Source of the DNA: Candidatus Neomicrothrix sp.
Lineage (GTDB): Bacteria; Actinomycetota; Acidimicrobiia; Acidimicrobiales; Aldehydirespiratoraceae
Direction: 5' to 3'
DNA length: 40,520 bases
Assembly: GCA_017852795.1 (NCBI GenBank)
Contig: JAFMKU010000015.1
Location: 1 to 40,520 of the forward strand
A program made the position numbers and the translations under genes. The stretch's first letter is position 1. Each line of letters starts with the position of its first letter. A model generated the notes under the pieces. It did no database searches, was not told the origin of the DNA, and saw nothing but the letters and a program-made list of their open reading frames with translations. Positions 6,448 through 14,832 of the stretch are shown piece after piece.

Positions 6448-8877
6448 ATGATCCGCGAGCAGCTTTCGGGGAAACGGATTGTCGTCACCGGCTCGACCGG
6501 TTTTCTCGGCACTGCTCTCGTCGAACGCCTCCTGCGCAGCGTGCCAGACTGCGAACTGGTGCTGCTGGTTCGCCCCGGACGCCGCGGCGCGCAATCCCGC
6601 GTCGACCGTGACATCTTAAAAAACGACGCCTTCGACACCTTGCGGGCCGCCTACGCCGACAATCCTGAAGCCGTTGGCGGCCAAGCCGGAGAAACCTTCG
6701 ACCAGATGTGCCAGCGCCGCATCACCGCAATCGCCGGCGACGTTGGCACTGACGGTCTCGGCCTCGATGACGACGGCCGTCAGGCCCTGTCTCAAGTTGA
6801 CCTGGCCATCCATTCAGCCGCCACGGTGAGTTTCGACTCCGCCCTTGACGATGCTGTGCACGTCAACTTGCTGGGCCCCGCACGGGTGGCCACCGCGCTG
6901 CGGGCCGCCGCCGAGCAACGAATCGAACCCACCCCCGGCGGCCTCACCACCGGTCAGCCCGCCTATCTCGTTGCGGTGTCAACCTGTTATGTCGCCGGGA
7001 GCCGGCGGGGCAACGCACCCGAACAGCTCGTCAACGAGTCGCCGTTTTTCGTCGACATCGACTGGCGGGCCGAAGTGGACAACGCGCTCCAGGCCCGGCG
7101 CGACGCCGAACAAGCCAGCCGAACCCCCCGCCGCCTAGCCGCGCTGCGTCGCGAAGCAGTGCAGGCGCTCGGTGCGGCCGGCACCCCCGCCATCTCCGAA
7201 CGCACCGAATCGTTGCGTGTCAAATGGGTGAACCAGACCATGACCGACGCTGGTCGTGCTCGGGCGTCAAGCCTCGGATTTCCCGACGCCTACGCGTTCA
7301 CCAAAGCGTTGGGGGAACGCAGCCTGGTCGAAACCCGCGACGGGGTACCGATCGCCATCGTGCGACCCTCCATCATCGAGTCGGCATTGGCTGAACCGGT
7401 GCCGGGTTGGATCCGAGGTTTCCGGATGGCCGAACCGGTCATCGCCGCCTACGCCCGCGGTCTCCTCAAAGAATTTCCGGGAGTGCCCGAAGGGGTTGTC
7501 GACGTCATCCCTGTCGATCTGGTGGTCGCCGCCATTCTTGGGGTTTGCGCCCGAGGACCCCTCCACGACGAACACGGCGAACAGACCCCCGATGTCATCC
7601 AGATCGCTTCCGGTTCGCACAACCCGCTTCGTTACGGGCAACTCGTTGATTTGGTCCGCAGCTGGTTCACCGAACATCCGGTGTACGACGACAAAAACCA
7701 GCCCATCGCCGTCCCCGAATGGTCATTCCCGGGCCGGGGTCGGGTCAGCCGCCAACTCAACCGGGCCCAGCGGGGGCTCGACCTCGCCGAACGAGCCCTT
7801 GACGTGCTGCCCTTGCGCGGCCGCCAAGCCGAAATCGGTGCTGAGCTCGACGAACGCAAAGACCAACTCGAACGAGCCAACGGCTACGTGGAGCTCTACG
7901 GCGCCTACACCGAATGCGAAGCGATCTACCAGCTTGATCGTCTCTATGGCCTGTGGAACAGCCTCGACCCGGCCGACCAGGAAACGTTCAACATGGACCC
8001 GACCTCGGTCGACTGGCCGACGTATGTCCACACCATCCACCTACCGTCGATGGTCAAGCAGGCCCGGCTCAAGATGCAGCCCAGCCGCCCGGCAAGCAGC
8101 AGCCGAAGTGACCGCCTGCGGGCCCAGGTGCTCTCCCCTGACCGTCAACTGGCGGTGTTCGACCTCGAAAATACGTTGATCGCTAGCAACGTGGTCGCCA
8201 GCTACGCCTGGCTGGCCAGCCGCCGACTCGACACCCCTGACCGACTCCGCCTCGTGATCAAAACGCTCCGCGAAGCCCCCACCCTGCTTTCGCTTGACCG
8301 AGCCGACCGCAGCGACTTCCTTCGCTACTTCTACCGGCGCTACGAAGACGCCCCTGTTGATCAGCTCCGAGCCGACTCGCTGGAAATGATGAGCGACCTC
8401 CTGATCACCAAATCGTTCCCGGCTGGGATCCGGCGGGTTCGTCAACACCGAGCGCTCGGCCATCAGACGCTGCTGATTACCGGAGCGCTGCGGGTCGCGG
8501 TTGAACCGTTGGCACCGTTGTTTGACCACATCGTCGCAGCCGACATGAGCCAAAGCGGTGGCACCTTCGACGGTCAACTGCTTTCGGTCCCACCCACCGG
8601 CGAAGCCCGCTACCAGACGCTGGTCGACTACGCCGACGAACACGGGCTCGACCTCAAAGAGAGCGTGGCCTATGCCGATTCCAGCTCAGACCTTCCCATG
8701 CTCGAAGCGGTTGGGTTCCCGGTCGCGGTCAACGCCGAAACCAAACTCGCGGCCATCGCCCGCCGCCGAGGTTGGCTGATTGAACACTGGGCGACCTCAC
8801 CGGGCGCACCCAACCGTGTCCTTCCGATCGGACCTCGCACCGTGCGTGGTTCTCGCCGCAACCCGCGGACCACCTGA
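6448..8877 (+). CDS. Fatty acyl-CoA reductase-like SDR fused to a HAD-IB phosphatase-like domain
   Basis: Residues ~1-400 form an extended short-chain dehydrogenase of the male-sterility/fatty acyl-CoA reductase type. TGSTGFLG (14-21) binds NAD(P), Ser178 lies in VSTCYV, and the catalytic pair is Tyr282/Lys286 in YAFTK. Residues ~556-800 form a HAD subfamily IB domain. Motif I reads FDLENT (Asp572, Glu574, Thr576), so the second Asp of the usual DxDxT is Glu. Motif II is LLITGA (Thr678), and motif IV is ADSSSD (Asp744/Asp748) instead of GDSxxD. The enzyme may reduce an acyl thioester to aldehyde or alcohol. The HAD half could be a phosphatase or an altered, possibly inactive domain. It is the first gene of an operon with a LarA-like protein (16-nt gap) and PlsC. 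Substrate unknown. Confidence 0.88.
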   Translation: MIREQLSGKRIVVTGSTGFLGTALVERLLRSVPDCELVLLVRPGRRGAQSRVDRDILKNDAFDTLRAAYADNPEAVGGQAGETFDQMCQRRITAIAGDVGTDGLGLDDDGRQALSQVDLAIHSAATVSFDSALDDAVHVNLLGPARVATALRAAAEQRIEPTPGGLTTGQPAYLVAVSTCYVAGSRRGNAPEQLVNESPFFVDIDWRAEVDNALQARRDAEQASRTPRRLAALRREAVQALGAAGTPAISERTESLRVKWVNQTMTDAGRARASSLGFPDAYAFTKALGERSLVETRDGVPIAIVRPSIIESALAEPVPGWIRGFRMAEPVIAAYARGLLKEFPGVPEGVVDVIPVDLVVAAILGVCARGPLHDEHGEQTPDVIQIASGSHNPLRYGQLVDLVRSWFTEHPVYDDKNQPIAVPEWSFPGRGRVSRQLNRAQRGLDLAERALDVLPLRGRQAEIGAELDERKDQLERANGYVELYGAYTECEAIYQLDRLYGLWNSLDPADQETFNMDPTSVDWPTYVHTIHLPSMVKQARLKMQPSRPASSSRSDRLRAQVLSPDRQLAVFDLENTLIASNVVASYAWLASRRLDTPDRLRLVIKTLREAPTLLSLDRADRSDFLRYFYRRYEDAPVDQLRADSLEMMSDLLITKSFPAGIRRVRQHRALGHQTLLITGALRVAVEPLAPLFDHIVAADMSQSGGTFDGQLLSVPPTGEARYQTLVDYADEHGLDLKESVAYADSSSDLPMLEAVGFPVAVNAETKLAAIARRRGWLIEHWATSPGAPNRVLPIGPRTVRGSRRNPRTT

Positions 8878-8893
8878 TTTATGGAGTGCAACG

Positions 8894-10510
8894 ATGGCTA
8901 CTGATCCCCGCCGACAGGCCCCCCGTCCCGGACTGGTCCTTGACGTTGACCGTTCAACCCCACCGTTGCTGTTTCACCACGGCGACAACTTCCGGCTCGA
9001 AAAGCTTCCCGCCGGCCGCAGCCGGGTGATTTACGCCCCCGAACCGCTGCCGGGACTCCCCGACCCGGAAGGTTCGATCCGCGAGGCGTTGCTCAACCCC
9101 ATCGACCACGATCCGCTTCCGTCGCTGCTCACCCCCGGCATGAAGCTCACCATTGCCTTCGACGACGTTTCGCTACCGCTGCCTTCCATGCGGCGCCCCG
9201 ACATTCGTCAGCGCATCATCGAGCAGGTGTTGGAGATGGCGGCCGAAGCCGGGGTTGACGACGTGCACCTGATCGCCGCTTTGGCGCTTCACCGCCGCAT
9301 GACCGAAGCCGAACTTCGCCACGCACTCGGCGATCGCATCTACGACGCGTTCGCCCCGCAGGGCGCGCTGTACAACCATGACGCCGAAGACCACGACAAC
9401 ATGGTGGTGCTGGGCACAACCCGCCACGACGAGCTCGTCACCATGAACCGACGGGCCGCCGAAAGCGACCTGCTCATCTACGTCAACCTCAACATCGTTT
9501 CGATGGACGGCGGTTGGAAATCGACCGCCACTGGGCTCTCCGGATATTCCGGCATCAAGCATCACCACAACGTGGCCACCATGCGGGAATCGAAGAGTTT
9601 CATGGATCGCCACAAGTCAGAGCTTCACCACAGCAACTGGCGTCAAGGTGACGTCATCAAAAACCACGGGCCTCGTATCTTCCAGATCGAAACCACTATC
9701 AACAACAACACGTTCGGCTACGACGGTCCGCTTTCGGTGTTGCAGAAACGCGAATGGGAATGGTCGGCCCGGGACCGGGCAACGTTCATGGGCATGAAGA
9801 AGGGCCTCGACCTGATGCCGAGCCGGGCCCGCCGGAGCGTGTTTAACAACTGGAAAGCCCCCTACGAACTGACCTCGGTACAGGCCGGCAACGTCGAGTC
9901 GGTGCACGAAGTCACGTTGGAGAACTGCCTCAAGCAGCACCTCGTCCCGGTCGAAGGGCAGACCGACGTGCTGATGTTCGGGCTTCCCTACATCTGCCCC
10001 TACAACGTCAACTCGGTGATGAACCCGATCCTGGTGATGTGCCTCGGGCTCGGCTATTTCTTCAACATGTATCGGGGCAAGCCGCTGGTTCGTGAAGGCG
10101 GTGTGCTCATCATGAGCCACCCCACCCCGTGGGAGTTTCACCCCGTGCACCATCCCAGCTACATCGACTTTTTCGAACAGTTGCTGGCCGAAACAACCGA
10201 TCCGCTCGAGCTGGAACGAAAGTACGAAAAGCAGTTCGCCGAAGACGAGTGGTACATCCACCAGTACCGCAAGGGCTACGCCTACCACGGCGTTCACCCG
10301 TTCTACATGTGGTATTGGGGCGCCCACGCCTTGCAGTGGCTGGGTCGGGTCATCGTGGTCGGTGGCGATCCCCGTTCGGTGCGGCGACTCGGGTTCCAAC
10401 CGGCATCCACCATGCAAGATGCGTTGGAGTTGGCCAGCGACGTTGTCGGGCCACAACCGACCATTACCTACATGCACAACCCGCCGATCTTGATGGCTGA
10501 CGTCACATGA
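8894..10510 (+). CDS. LarA-fold (DUF2088) nickel-pincer racemase-like protein
   Basis: The 538-residue protein resembles lactate racemase LarA, whose nickel-pincer nucleotide cofactor enables alpha-hydroxyacid racemisation. FDDVSLPLPS (89-98) stands where LarA has its DxTRPxP motif. The next conserved block is ALALHRRMTEAEL with His133, then NHD (161-163), ESDLLIYVN (190-198) and SGYSGIKHHH with Lys222 at the place of the cofactor-bearing lysine. The TRP motif is changed and the protein is about 100 residues longer than LarA, so activity as a lactate racemase is doubtful. The start at 8894 has GGAG 7 nt upstream. It lies between the reductase/HAD gene and plsC, overlapping the latter by 4 nt (ATGA), which suggests translational coupling. 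No larB, larC or larE is in the window. Confidence 0.8.
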   Translation: MATDPRRQAPRPGLVLDVDRSTPPLLFHHGDNFRLEKLPAGRSRVIYAPEPLPGLPDPEGSIREALLNPIDHDPLPSLLTPGMKLTIAFDDVSLPLPSMRRPDIRQRIIEQVLEMAAEAGVDDVHLIAALALHRRMTEAELRHALGDRIYDAFAPQGALYNHDAEDHDNMVVLGTTRHDELVTMNRRAAESDLLIYVNLNIVSMDGGWKSTATGLSGYSGIKHHHNVATMRESKSFMDRHKSELHHSNWRQGDVIKNHGPRIFQIETTINNNTFGYDGPLSVLQKREWEWSARDRATFMGMKKGLDLMPSRARRSVFNNWKAPYELTSVQAGNVESVHEVTLENCLKQHLVPVEGQTDVLMFGLPYICPYNVNSVMNPILVMCLGLGYFFNMYRGKPLVREGGVLIMSHPTPWEFHPVHHPSYIDFFEQLLAETTDPLELERKYEKQFAEDEWYIHQYRKGYAYHGVHPFYMWYWGAHALQWLGRVIVVGGDPRSVRRLGFQPASTMQDALELASDVVGPQPTITYMHNPPILMADVT

Positions 10511-11463
10511 GCACGTTGAGCCGACAACTCGGGCTGCCGCGTCTGACCCGGTTCACTGGCCGGTTCCGGCGCCTACTGACCGCTACCGAATTTCCGTTGC
10601 GGGCCCCGTCCACCCCACGTGGGGTTGCCCCGTTGGCCAAACCATCTCGGGTTGGTGCCGACTACGACACCGACTGGGCCCGCAGCACCACCGCTCAGGT
10701 CGCTCGGGCTGCGCTGGTCGAAGGGCCGATGCGTCTGGCGGTGGCGGGACTCGCCGCACCGGAACGCACCGGGATGGACCGGTTGATCGACGTTGACGGG
10801 CCGCTGATCTTCGCCGCGAACCACCACAGCCATCTCGACACTCCGCTGCTACTCACCTCCATCCCAGAACCGTGGCGTCACCGCACCGTCGTGGCGGCCG
10901 CGGCCGATTACTTCTTCGGGAACCGGGTAACGGCAGCGTTGTCGGCGTTGACCATCGGCGCGGTGCCGATGGAACGAACCAAAGTGGGCCGCAAAAGCGC
11001 GGACCGGGCGGCGGAACTGCTCGAACAGGGATGGAGCCTGCTGATCTACCCGGAGGGTGGACGGAGCCCCGACGGCTGGGGTCAGGAATTTCGGGGTGGC
11101 GCCGCCTACTTGTCGTCGCGCACCGGTGTGCCGATCGTGCCAGTCCACCTGTCCGGCACCAGCCGAATCCTTCAGAAAGGCCGGTCGCTGCCCCGCCCGA
11201 GCCACACCACCGTTACGTTCGGACGGCCGCTTCGCCCGCAGTCCGGGGAGAACGCCAGTCGGTTCGCGGCCCGGATCGAACGCGAAGTTGCGGGCCTCGC
11301 CGACGAGTCAACCAGCGACTGGTATCAGGCTCGGCTTCGGGCCCACCGTGAGGCCACCCCAGGGTTGACCGGGCCGACTACCGGCCGTTGGCGTCGGGTT
11401 TGGGCGCTCGGTGATCGCCGTCGCGGCACAAAGCCTCGTCAGCGCCTTTGGCCTGACCTGTAA
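10507..11463 (+). CDS. 1-acyl-sn-glycerol-3-phosphate acyltransferase (PlsC-like)
   Basis: The 318-residue protein has the glycerolipid acyltransferase blocks. NHHSHLD (105-111) is the catalytic HX4D motif, and YPEGGRSPDG about 75 residues later is the EGxRS phosphate-binding motif, followed by VPIVPVHLSG. Family members move an acyl chain from acyl-CoA or acyl-ACP to lysophosphatidate or related acceptors at the inner face of the membrane. The ~90-residue N-terminal extension is longer than in plain PlsC and shows no clear membrane helix. The ATGA overlap with the LarA-like gene and the shared operon with an acyl-CoA reductase suggest an unusual acceptor, perhaps a long-chain alcohol or hydroxyacid; this is inference. 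Confidence 0.88.
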   Translation: MSTLSRQLGLPRLTRFTGRFRRLLTATEFPLRAPSTPRGVAPLAKPSRVGADYDTDWARSTTAQVARAALVEGPMRLAVAGLAAPERTGMDRLIDVDGPLIFAANHHSHLDTPLLLTSIPEPWRHRTVVAAAADYFFGNRVTAALSALTIGAVPMERTKVGRKSADRAAELLEQGWSLLIYPEGGRSPDGWGQEFRGGAAYLSSRTGVPIVPVHLSGTSRILQKGRSLPRPSHTTVTFGRPLRPQSGENASRFAARIEREVAGLADESTSDWYQARLRAHREATPGLTGPTTGRWRRVWALGDRRRGTKPRQRLWPDL

Positions 11464-11471
11464 ACCCCCAC

Positions 11472-11477
11472 TAGAAC
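11472..11477 (+). promoter_or_regulatory. -10-like hexamer TAGAAC before the LLM oxidoreductase
   Basis: TAGAAC, 6 nt (GAGGGG), then ATG 11484: identical layout to the site at 6436-6441. Readthrough from plsC (stop at 11463) is equally possible. Confidence 0.4.
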
Positions 11478-11483
11478 GAGGGG

Positions 11484-12359
11484 ATGCGCTTTTCTTTCGC
11501 CGATTCAATGATCGACCCCACGTTCTACGCTCCGCTCGCTCAAGCTGCCGAAGCCGCGGGATATGACTCGATGGTGGTCCCCGACTCGATCATCTACCCG
11601 GCCGAGAGCGACGCCACCTACCCCTACAACGGTGACGGCACCCGGGAGTTTCTCGACGGCAAACCGTTTATCGAACCGTTCACCCTGATCCCCTACTTGG
11701 CGGCGGTCACCGAACGTATCCGTTTCACCACCTTCGTGGTCAAACTCCCTATCCGCCAGCCGGTGCTGGTCGCCAAGCAGGTCACTTCGGTTGGGGTGAT
11801 GACCGGCGGCCGCTTCGGTTTCGGGGTCGGAACCAGCCCCTGGCCCGAAGATTACGTCGCCACCGATTCAACCTGGGCCAAACGAGGGGCCCGCATGGAC
11901 GAGATGATCGAGATCATCAACGCGTTGTCCAGCGGCGAGTACTACGCCCACCAAGGCGAGTTTTACCAATTCCCGTCGTTGAAGATCTGTCCGGTGCCTG
12001 AACAGCGAGTCCCGATCCTGATCGGTGGCCATTCCGCCATGGCGCTCGAACGAGCCGGACGCATCGGCGACGGTTGGATGCACGGCGGTGGCGATGCTGA
12101 GGAGCTCGCCCGGATGCGCAACGTCATCAACGAAAGCCGGGAGCGTCACGGCCGAGCTGACGAACCGTTCGAGATCCACGCCATCAGCCTCGACGCCTAC
12201 TCGGTTGACGGGGTCGAACGGCTCGAAGCGGCTGGGGTCACCGATGTCATCGTCGGTTTCCGCGACGCCTACCAGCCGGGACCAGACACGCAGAGCCTCG
12301 ACGAGAAGCTGACCATGCTCCACTGGTTCGCCGACGAGATCATCGCCAAAGTTCGCTGA
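11484..12359 (+). CDS. LLM-class (luciferase-like) flavin/F420-dependent oxidoreductase
   Basis: The 291-residue TIM-barrel protein has the luciferase-like monooxygenase layout. It starts MRFSFADSM with an early strand, then AAGYDSMVVPDS, TERIRFTTFVVKLPIRQPVLVAKQV, GGRFGFGVGTSPWPEDY, PVPEQRVPILIGGHS and ERAGRIGDGWM. The last blocks are typical of actinobacterial F420-dependent LLM enzymes, which do hydride transfer rather than bioluminescence. I cannot choose between F420 and FMN from the sequence. It follows plsC by 20 nt on the same strand but has its own hexamer, so membership of the reductase operon is uncertain. Confidence 0.88.
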   Translation: MRFSFADSMIDPTFYAPLAQAAEAAGYDSMVVPDSIIYPAESDATYPYNGDGTREFLDGKPFIEPFTLIPYLAAVTERIRFTTFVVKLPIRQPVLVAKQVTSVGVMTGGRFGFGVGTSPWPEDYVATDSTWAKRGARMDEMIEIINALSSGEYYAHQGEFYQFPSLKICPVPEQRVPILIGGHSAMALERAGRIGDGWMHGGGDAEELARMRNVINESRERHGRADEPFEIHAISLDAYSVDGVERLEAAGVTDVIVGFRDAYQPGPDTQSLDEKLTMLHWFADEIIAKVR

Positions 12360-12403
12360 GCGAACGATCTGCATCACCCTGCTGAGCCTCCCGGGCTGCG
12401 GGC

Positions 12404-12409
12404 TACAAT
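12404..12409 (+). promoter_or_regulatory. -10 box TACAAT of the aconitase gene
   Basis: GGCTACAATG is a close match to a sigma-70-type -10 element. It predicts a leader of about 105 nt before ATG 12524. The leader includes CTGCTC and GAGCAG, which could pair, and AAAGGA 8 nt before the start as ribosome-binding site. The -35 region (GCTGAG at 17 nt) is weak. Confidence 0.5.
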
Positions 12410-12523
12410 GTTCGGTGGCCGCTGGCGGATCTCCCTCACGTGCCCACCTGCTCTCGTACCGGTAACCCCTGACCGTGAGCAGCAAACACCTTTTCACGTA
12501 CCGAACCACAAAGGACTCCAGCT

Positions 12524-14824
12524 ATGGCTGTCGCAGCATCCACCCCGATCGAGTTGATCCAAGGCGTCTACGCCACCCTCGACGAGCGCATCGACGCTGG
12601 ACGTCGCCAGTTCGGACGACCCCTGACCCTCGCCGAGAAGATCCTGATCAACCACCTTGATCGGCCCGATCAGGAACTCGAACGCGGAAGTTCCTACGTG
12701 GACCTGCGACCCGACCGGGTAGCGATGCAGGACGCCACCGCCCAGATGGCTTGGCTGCAATTCATGACCGCCGGTCTCGACGAGGTCGCGGTGCCGACCA
12801 CCACCCACTGCGACCACCTCATCCAGGCTCGGGTTGACGGCAAAACCGACTTGATGACCGCGGTCGACTCCAACCGTGAGGTCTACGACTTCTTGGAGTC
12901 GGTGAGTGCCAAATATGGCGGTGGTTTCTGGAAGCCCGGTTCGGGCATCATCCATCAGGTCGTCCTCGAACAGTACGCGTTCCCGGGTGGCATGATCATC
13001 GGCACCGACAGCCACACCCCTAACGGTGGCGGCATTGGCATGATCGCGGTTGGGGTTGGCGGTGCCGACGCGGTTGATGTCATGACCGGATTCGCGTGGA
13101 ATGTCCGCTGGCCCAAGGTGATCGGCGTCAAGCTGACCGGTTCGCTCAACGGTTGGAGTGCCCCCAAAGACGTCATCTTGAAGGTGGCGGAAATCTTGAC
13201 CGTCAAGGGCGGTACCGGTGCCATTGTCGAATACTTCGGCCCCGGGGCCGAAAGCCTGTCGTGCACCGGCAAAGCCACCATCTGCAACATGGGAGCCGAG
13301 ATCGGCGCTACCACCTCGGTCTTTGCCTACGACGCCGCGGTTGCCCGGTACCTGAAAGCCACCGGTCGTGAACAGGTCGCCGACGCCGCCGACGCGGTCG
13401 CCCATCATCTGCGAGCCGACGACGAAGTACTCGCCGATCCGGAACGCTTCTACGACCAGGTGATCGAGATCAACCTTGACGAGCTGCGTCCCCACATCAA
13501 CGGCCCTCACACCCCCGATCTGGCTCGCGAAGTGTCGGCACTTGGCGACGAATCTCGACAGAACGGTTGGCCGCTGGAGATCAGCGCCGCGTTGATCGGT
13601 AGCTGCACCAACAGTTCATACGAGGACATCACCCGAGCCGCATCGATCGCCCGGGAAGCAGCCGCCAAAGGGCTGAAAGCCAAGAGCCGCCTGCTGATCA
13701 CTCCAGGTTCGGAACAGGTTCGGGCCACCATCGTGCGCGATGGCCTTCTGCAAGACTTCGAAGCGCTTGGTGCGGTCGTGTTGGCGAACGCCTGTGGACC
13801 TTGCATCGGCCAGTGGGACCGCAGCGAAGAAACTGCCCATGCCACCGGCACCCCGAACGTGATCGTCACCTCCTACAACCGCAACTTCCCGAAGCGCAAC
13901 GACGGCGACGCCGAAACGTTGGCGTTCGTGACCTCGCCGGAGACGGTGATTGCACTGGCGATCGCTGGCACGGTTGACTTTGACCCGATCAACGACACCC
14001 TCACCAACGAGGCCGGCGAGCAGGTTTCGCTCTCCACCCCGATCGGTCTGGAACTTCCCGAAGCTGGGTTTGATCCCGGCGAAAACACGTTCATCGCTCC
14101 GCCCGCTGAACGGGCCGGGATCGATGTCAAAGTTTCCCCGACCAGCGACCGGTTGCAGGTGCTTGAACCGTTCGCGGCCTGGGACGGTAACGATTACGAA
14201 AACCTGCCGGTGCTGGTAAAAGCCAAAGGCAAGTTCACCACCGACCACATTTCGATGGCTGGCCCGTGGCTTCGTTTCCGTGGCCATCTCGAAAACATTT
14301 CCGGCAACTTGTACCTCGGCGCAGTGAACGCCTTCACGCAAGCCGACGGCAGCGACTACGAAGTCGGGTACGGCAAAAACCAGCTGGATGGTTCGATCAA
14401 GACGTTCCCTGATCTCGCCAAGGACTACCACGAGGCCGGTGTGCCGTGGGTGGTCATCGGTGACGAGAACATGGGTGAAGGGTCAAGCCGTGAACACGCG
14501 GCGATGGAACCCCGGTTCCGCAAGGGTGTCGTGGCTATCGCCCGGAGCTTTGCCCGCATTCACGAAACGAACCTCAAAAAGCAGGGGATGGTTCCGTTGA
14601 CGTTCGCGAACCCCGCGGATTACGACCGGATCGAACAAGACGACCGGGTTGCGGTTCGGGGACTCGCCGACCTCGCCCCCGGTCAGCCGGTCACCGTTGA
14701 GGTAACCAAGCCCAGCGGCGAAACGATCTCGTTCGCCACGAACCACACGTTCAGCAACGAACAGATCGAATGGTTCAAGGCCGGGTCGGCGCTCAACATC
14801 ATCCGTCAGCGGACCGCAAGCTAA
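12524..14824 (+). CDS. acn: Aconitate hydratase, mitochondrial type
   Basis: Aconitase isomerises citrate to isocitrate in the TCA cycle through a [4Fe-4S] cluster. The cluster cysteines are Cys361 ([11 protein letters not shown]) and Cys424/Cys427 ([11 protein letters not shown]), close to positions 358/421/424 of the mitochondrial enzyme. Other blocks include [29 protein letters not shown]-like spacing, [15 protein letters not shown] and [16 protein letters not shown]. At 766 residues it matches the mitochondrial-type family rather than the ~900-residue AcnA/IRP type or the AcnB type with rearranged domains. It has a distinct promoter with a ~105-nt leader and no operon partner. Citrate synthase and AceK lie 4-8 kb downstream. 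Confidence 0.97.
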   Translation: MAVAASTPIELIQGVYATLDERIDAGRRQFGRPLTLAEKILINHLDRPDQELERGSSYVDLRPDRVAMQDATAQMAWLQFMTAGLDEVAVPTTTHCDHLIQARVDGKTDLMTAVDSNREVYDFLESVSAKYGGGFWKPGSGIIHQVVLEQYAFPGGMIIGTDSHTPNGGGIGMIAVGVGGADAVDVMTGFAWNVRWPKVIGVKLTGSLNGWSAPKDVILKVAEILTVKGGTGAIVEYFGPGAESLSCTGKATICNMGAEIGATTSVFAYDAAVARYLKATGREQVADAADAVAHHLRADDEVLADPERFYDQVIEINLDELRPHINGPHTPDLAREVSALGDESRQNGWPLEISAALIGSCTNSSYEDITRAASIAREAAAKGLKAKSRLLITPGSEQVRATIVRDGLLQDFEALGAVVLANACGPCIGQWDRSEETAHATGTPNVIVTSYNRNFPKRNDGDAETLAFVTSPETVIALAIAGTVDFDPINDTLTNEAGEQVSLSTPIGLELPEAGFDPGENTFIAPPAERAGIDVKVSPTSDRLQVLEPFAAWDGNDYENLPVLVKAKGKFTTDHISMAGPWLRFRGHLENISGNLYLGAVNAFTQADGSDYEVGYGKNQLDGSIKTFPDLAKDYHEAGVPWVVIGDENMGEGSSREHAAMEPRFRKGVVAIARSFARIHETNLKKQGMVPLTFANPADYDRIEQDDRVAVRGLADLAPGQPVTVEVTKPSGETISFATNHTFSNEQIEWFKAGSALNIIRQRTAS

Positions 14825-14832
14825 ACCCGCCG

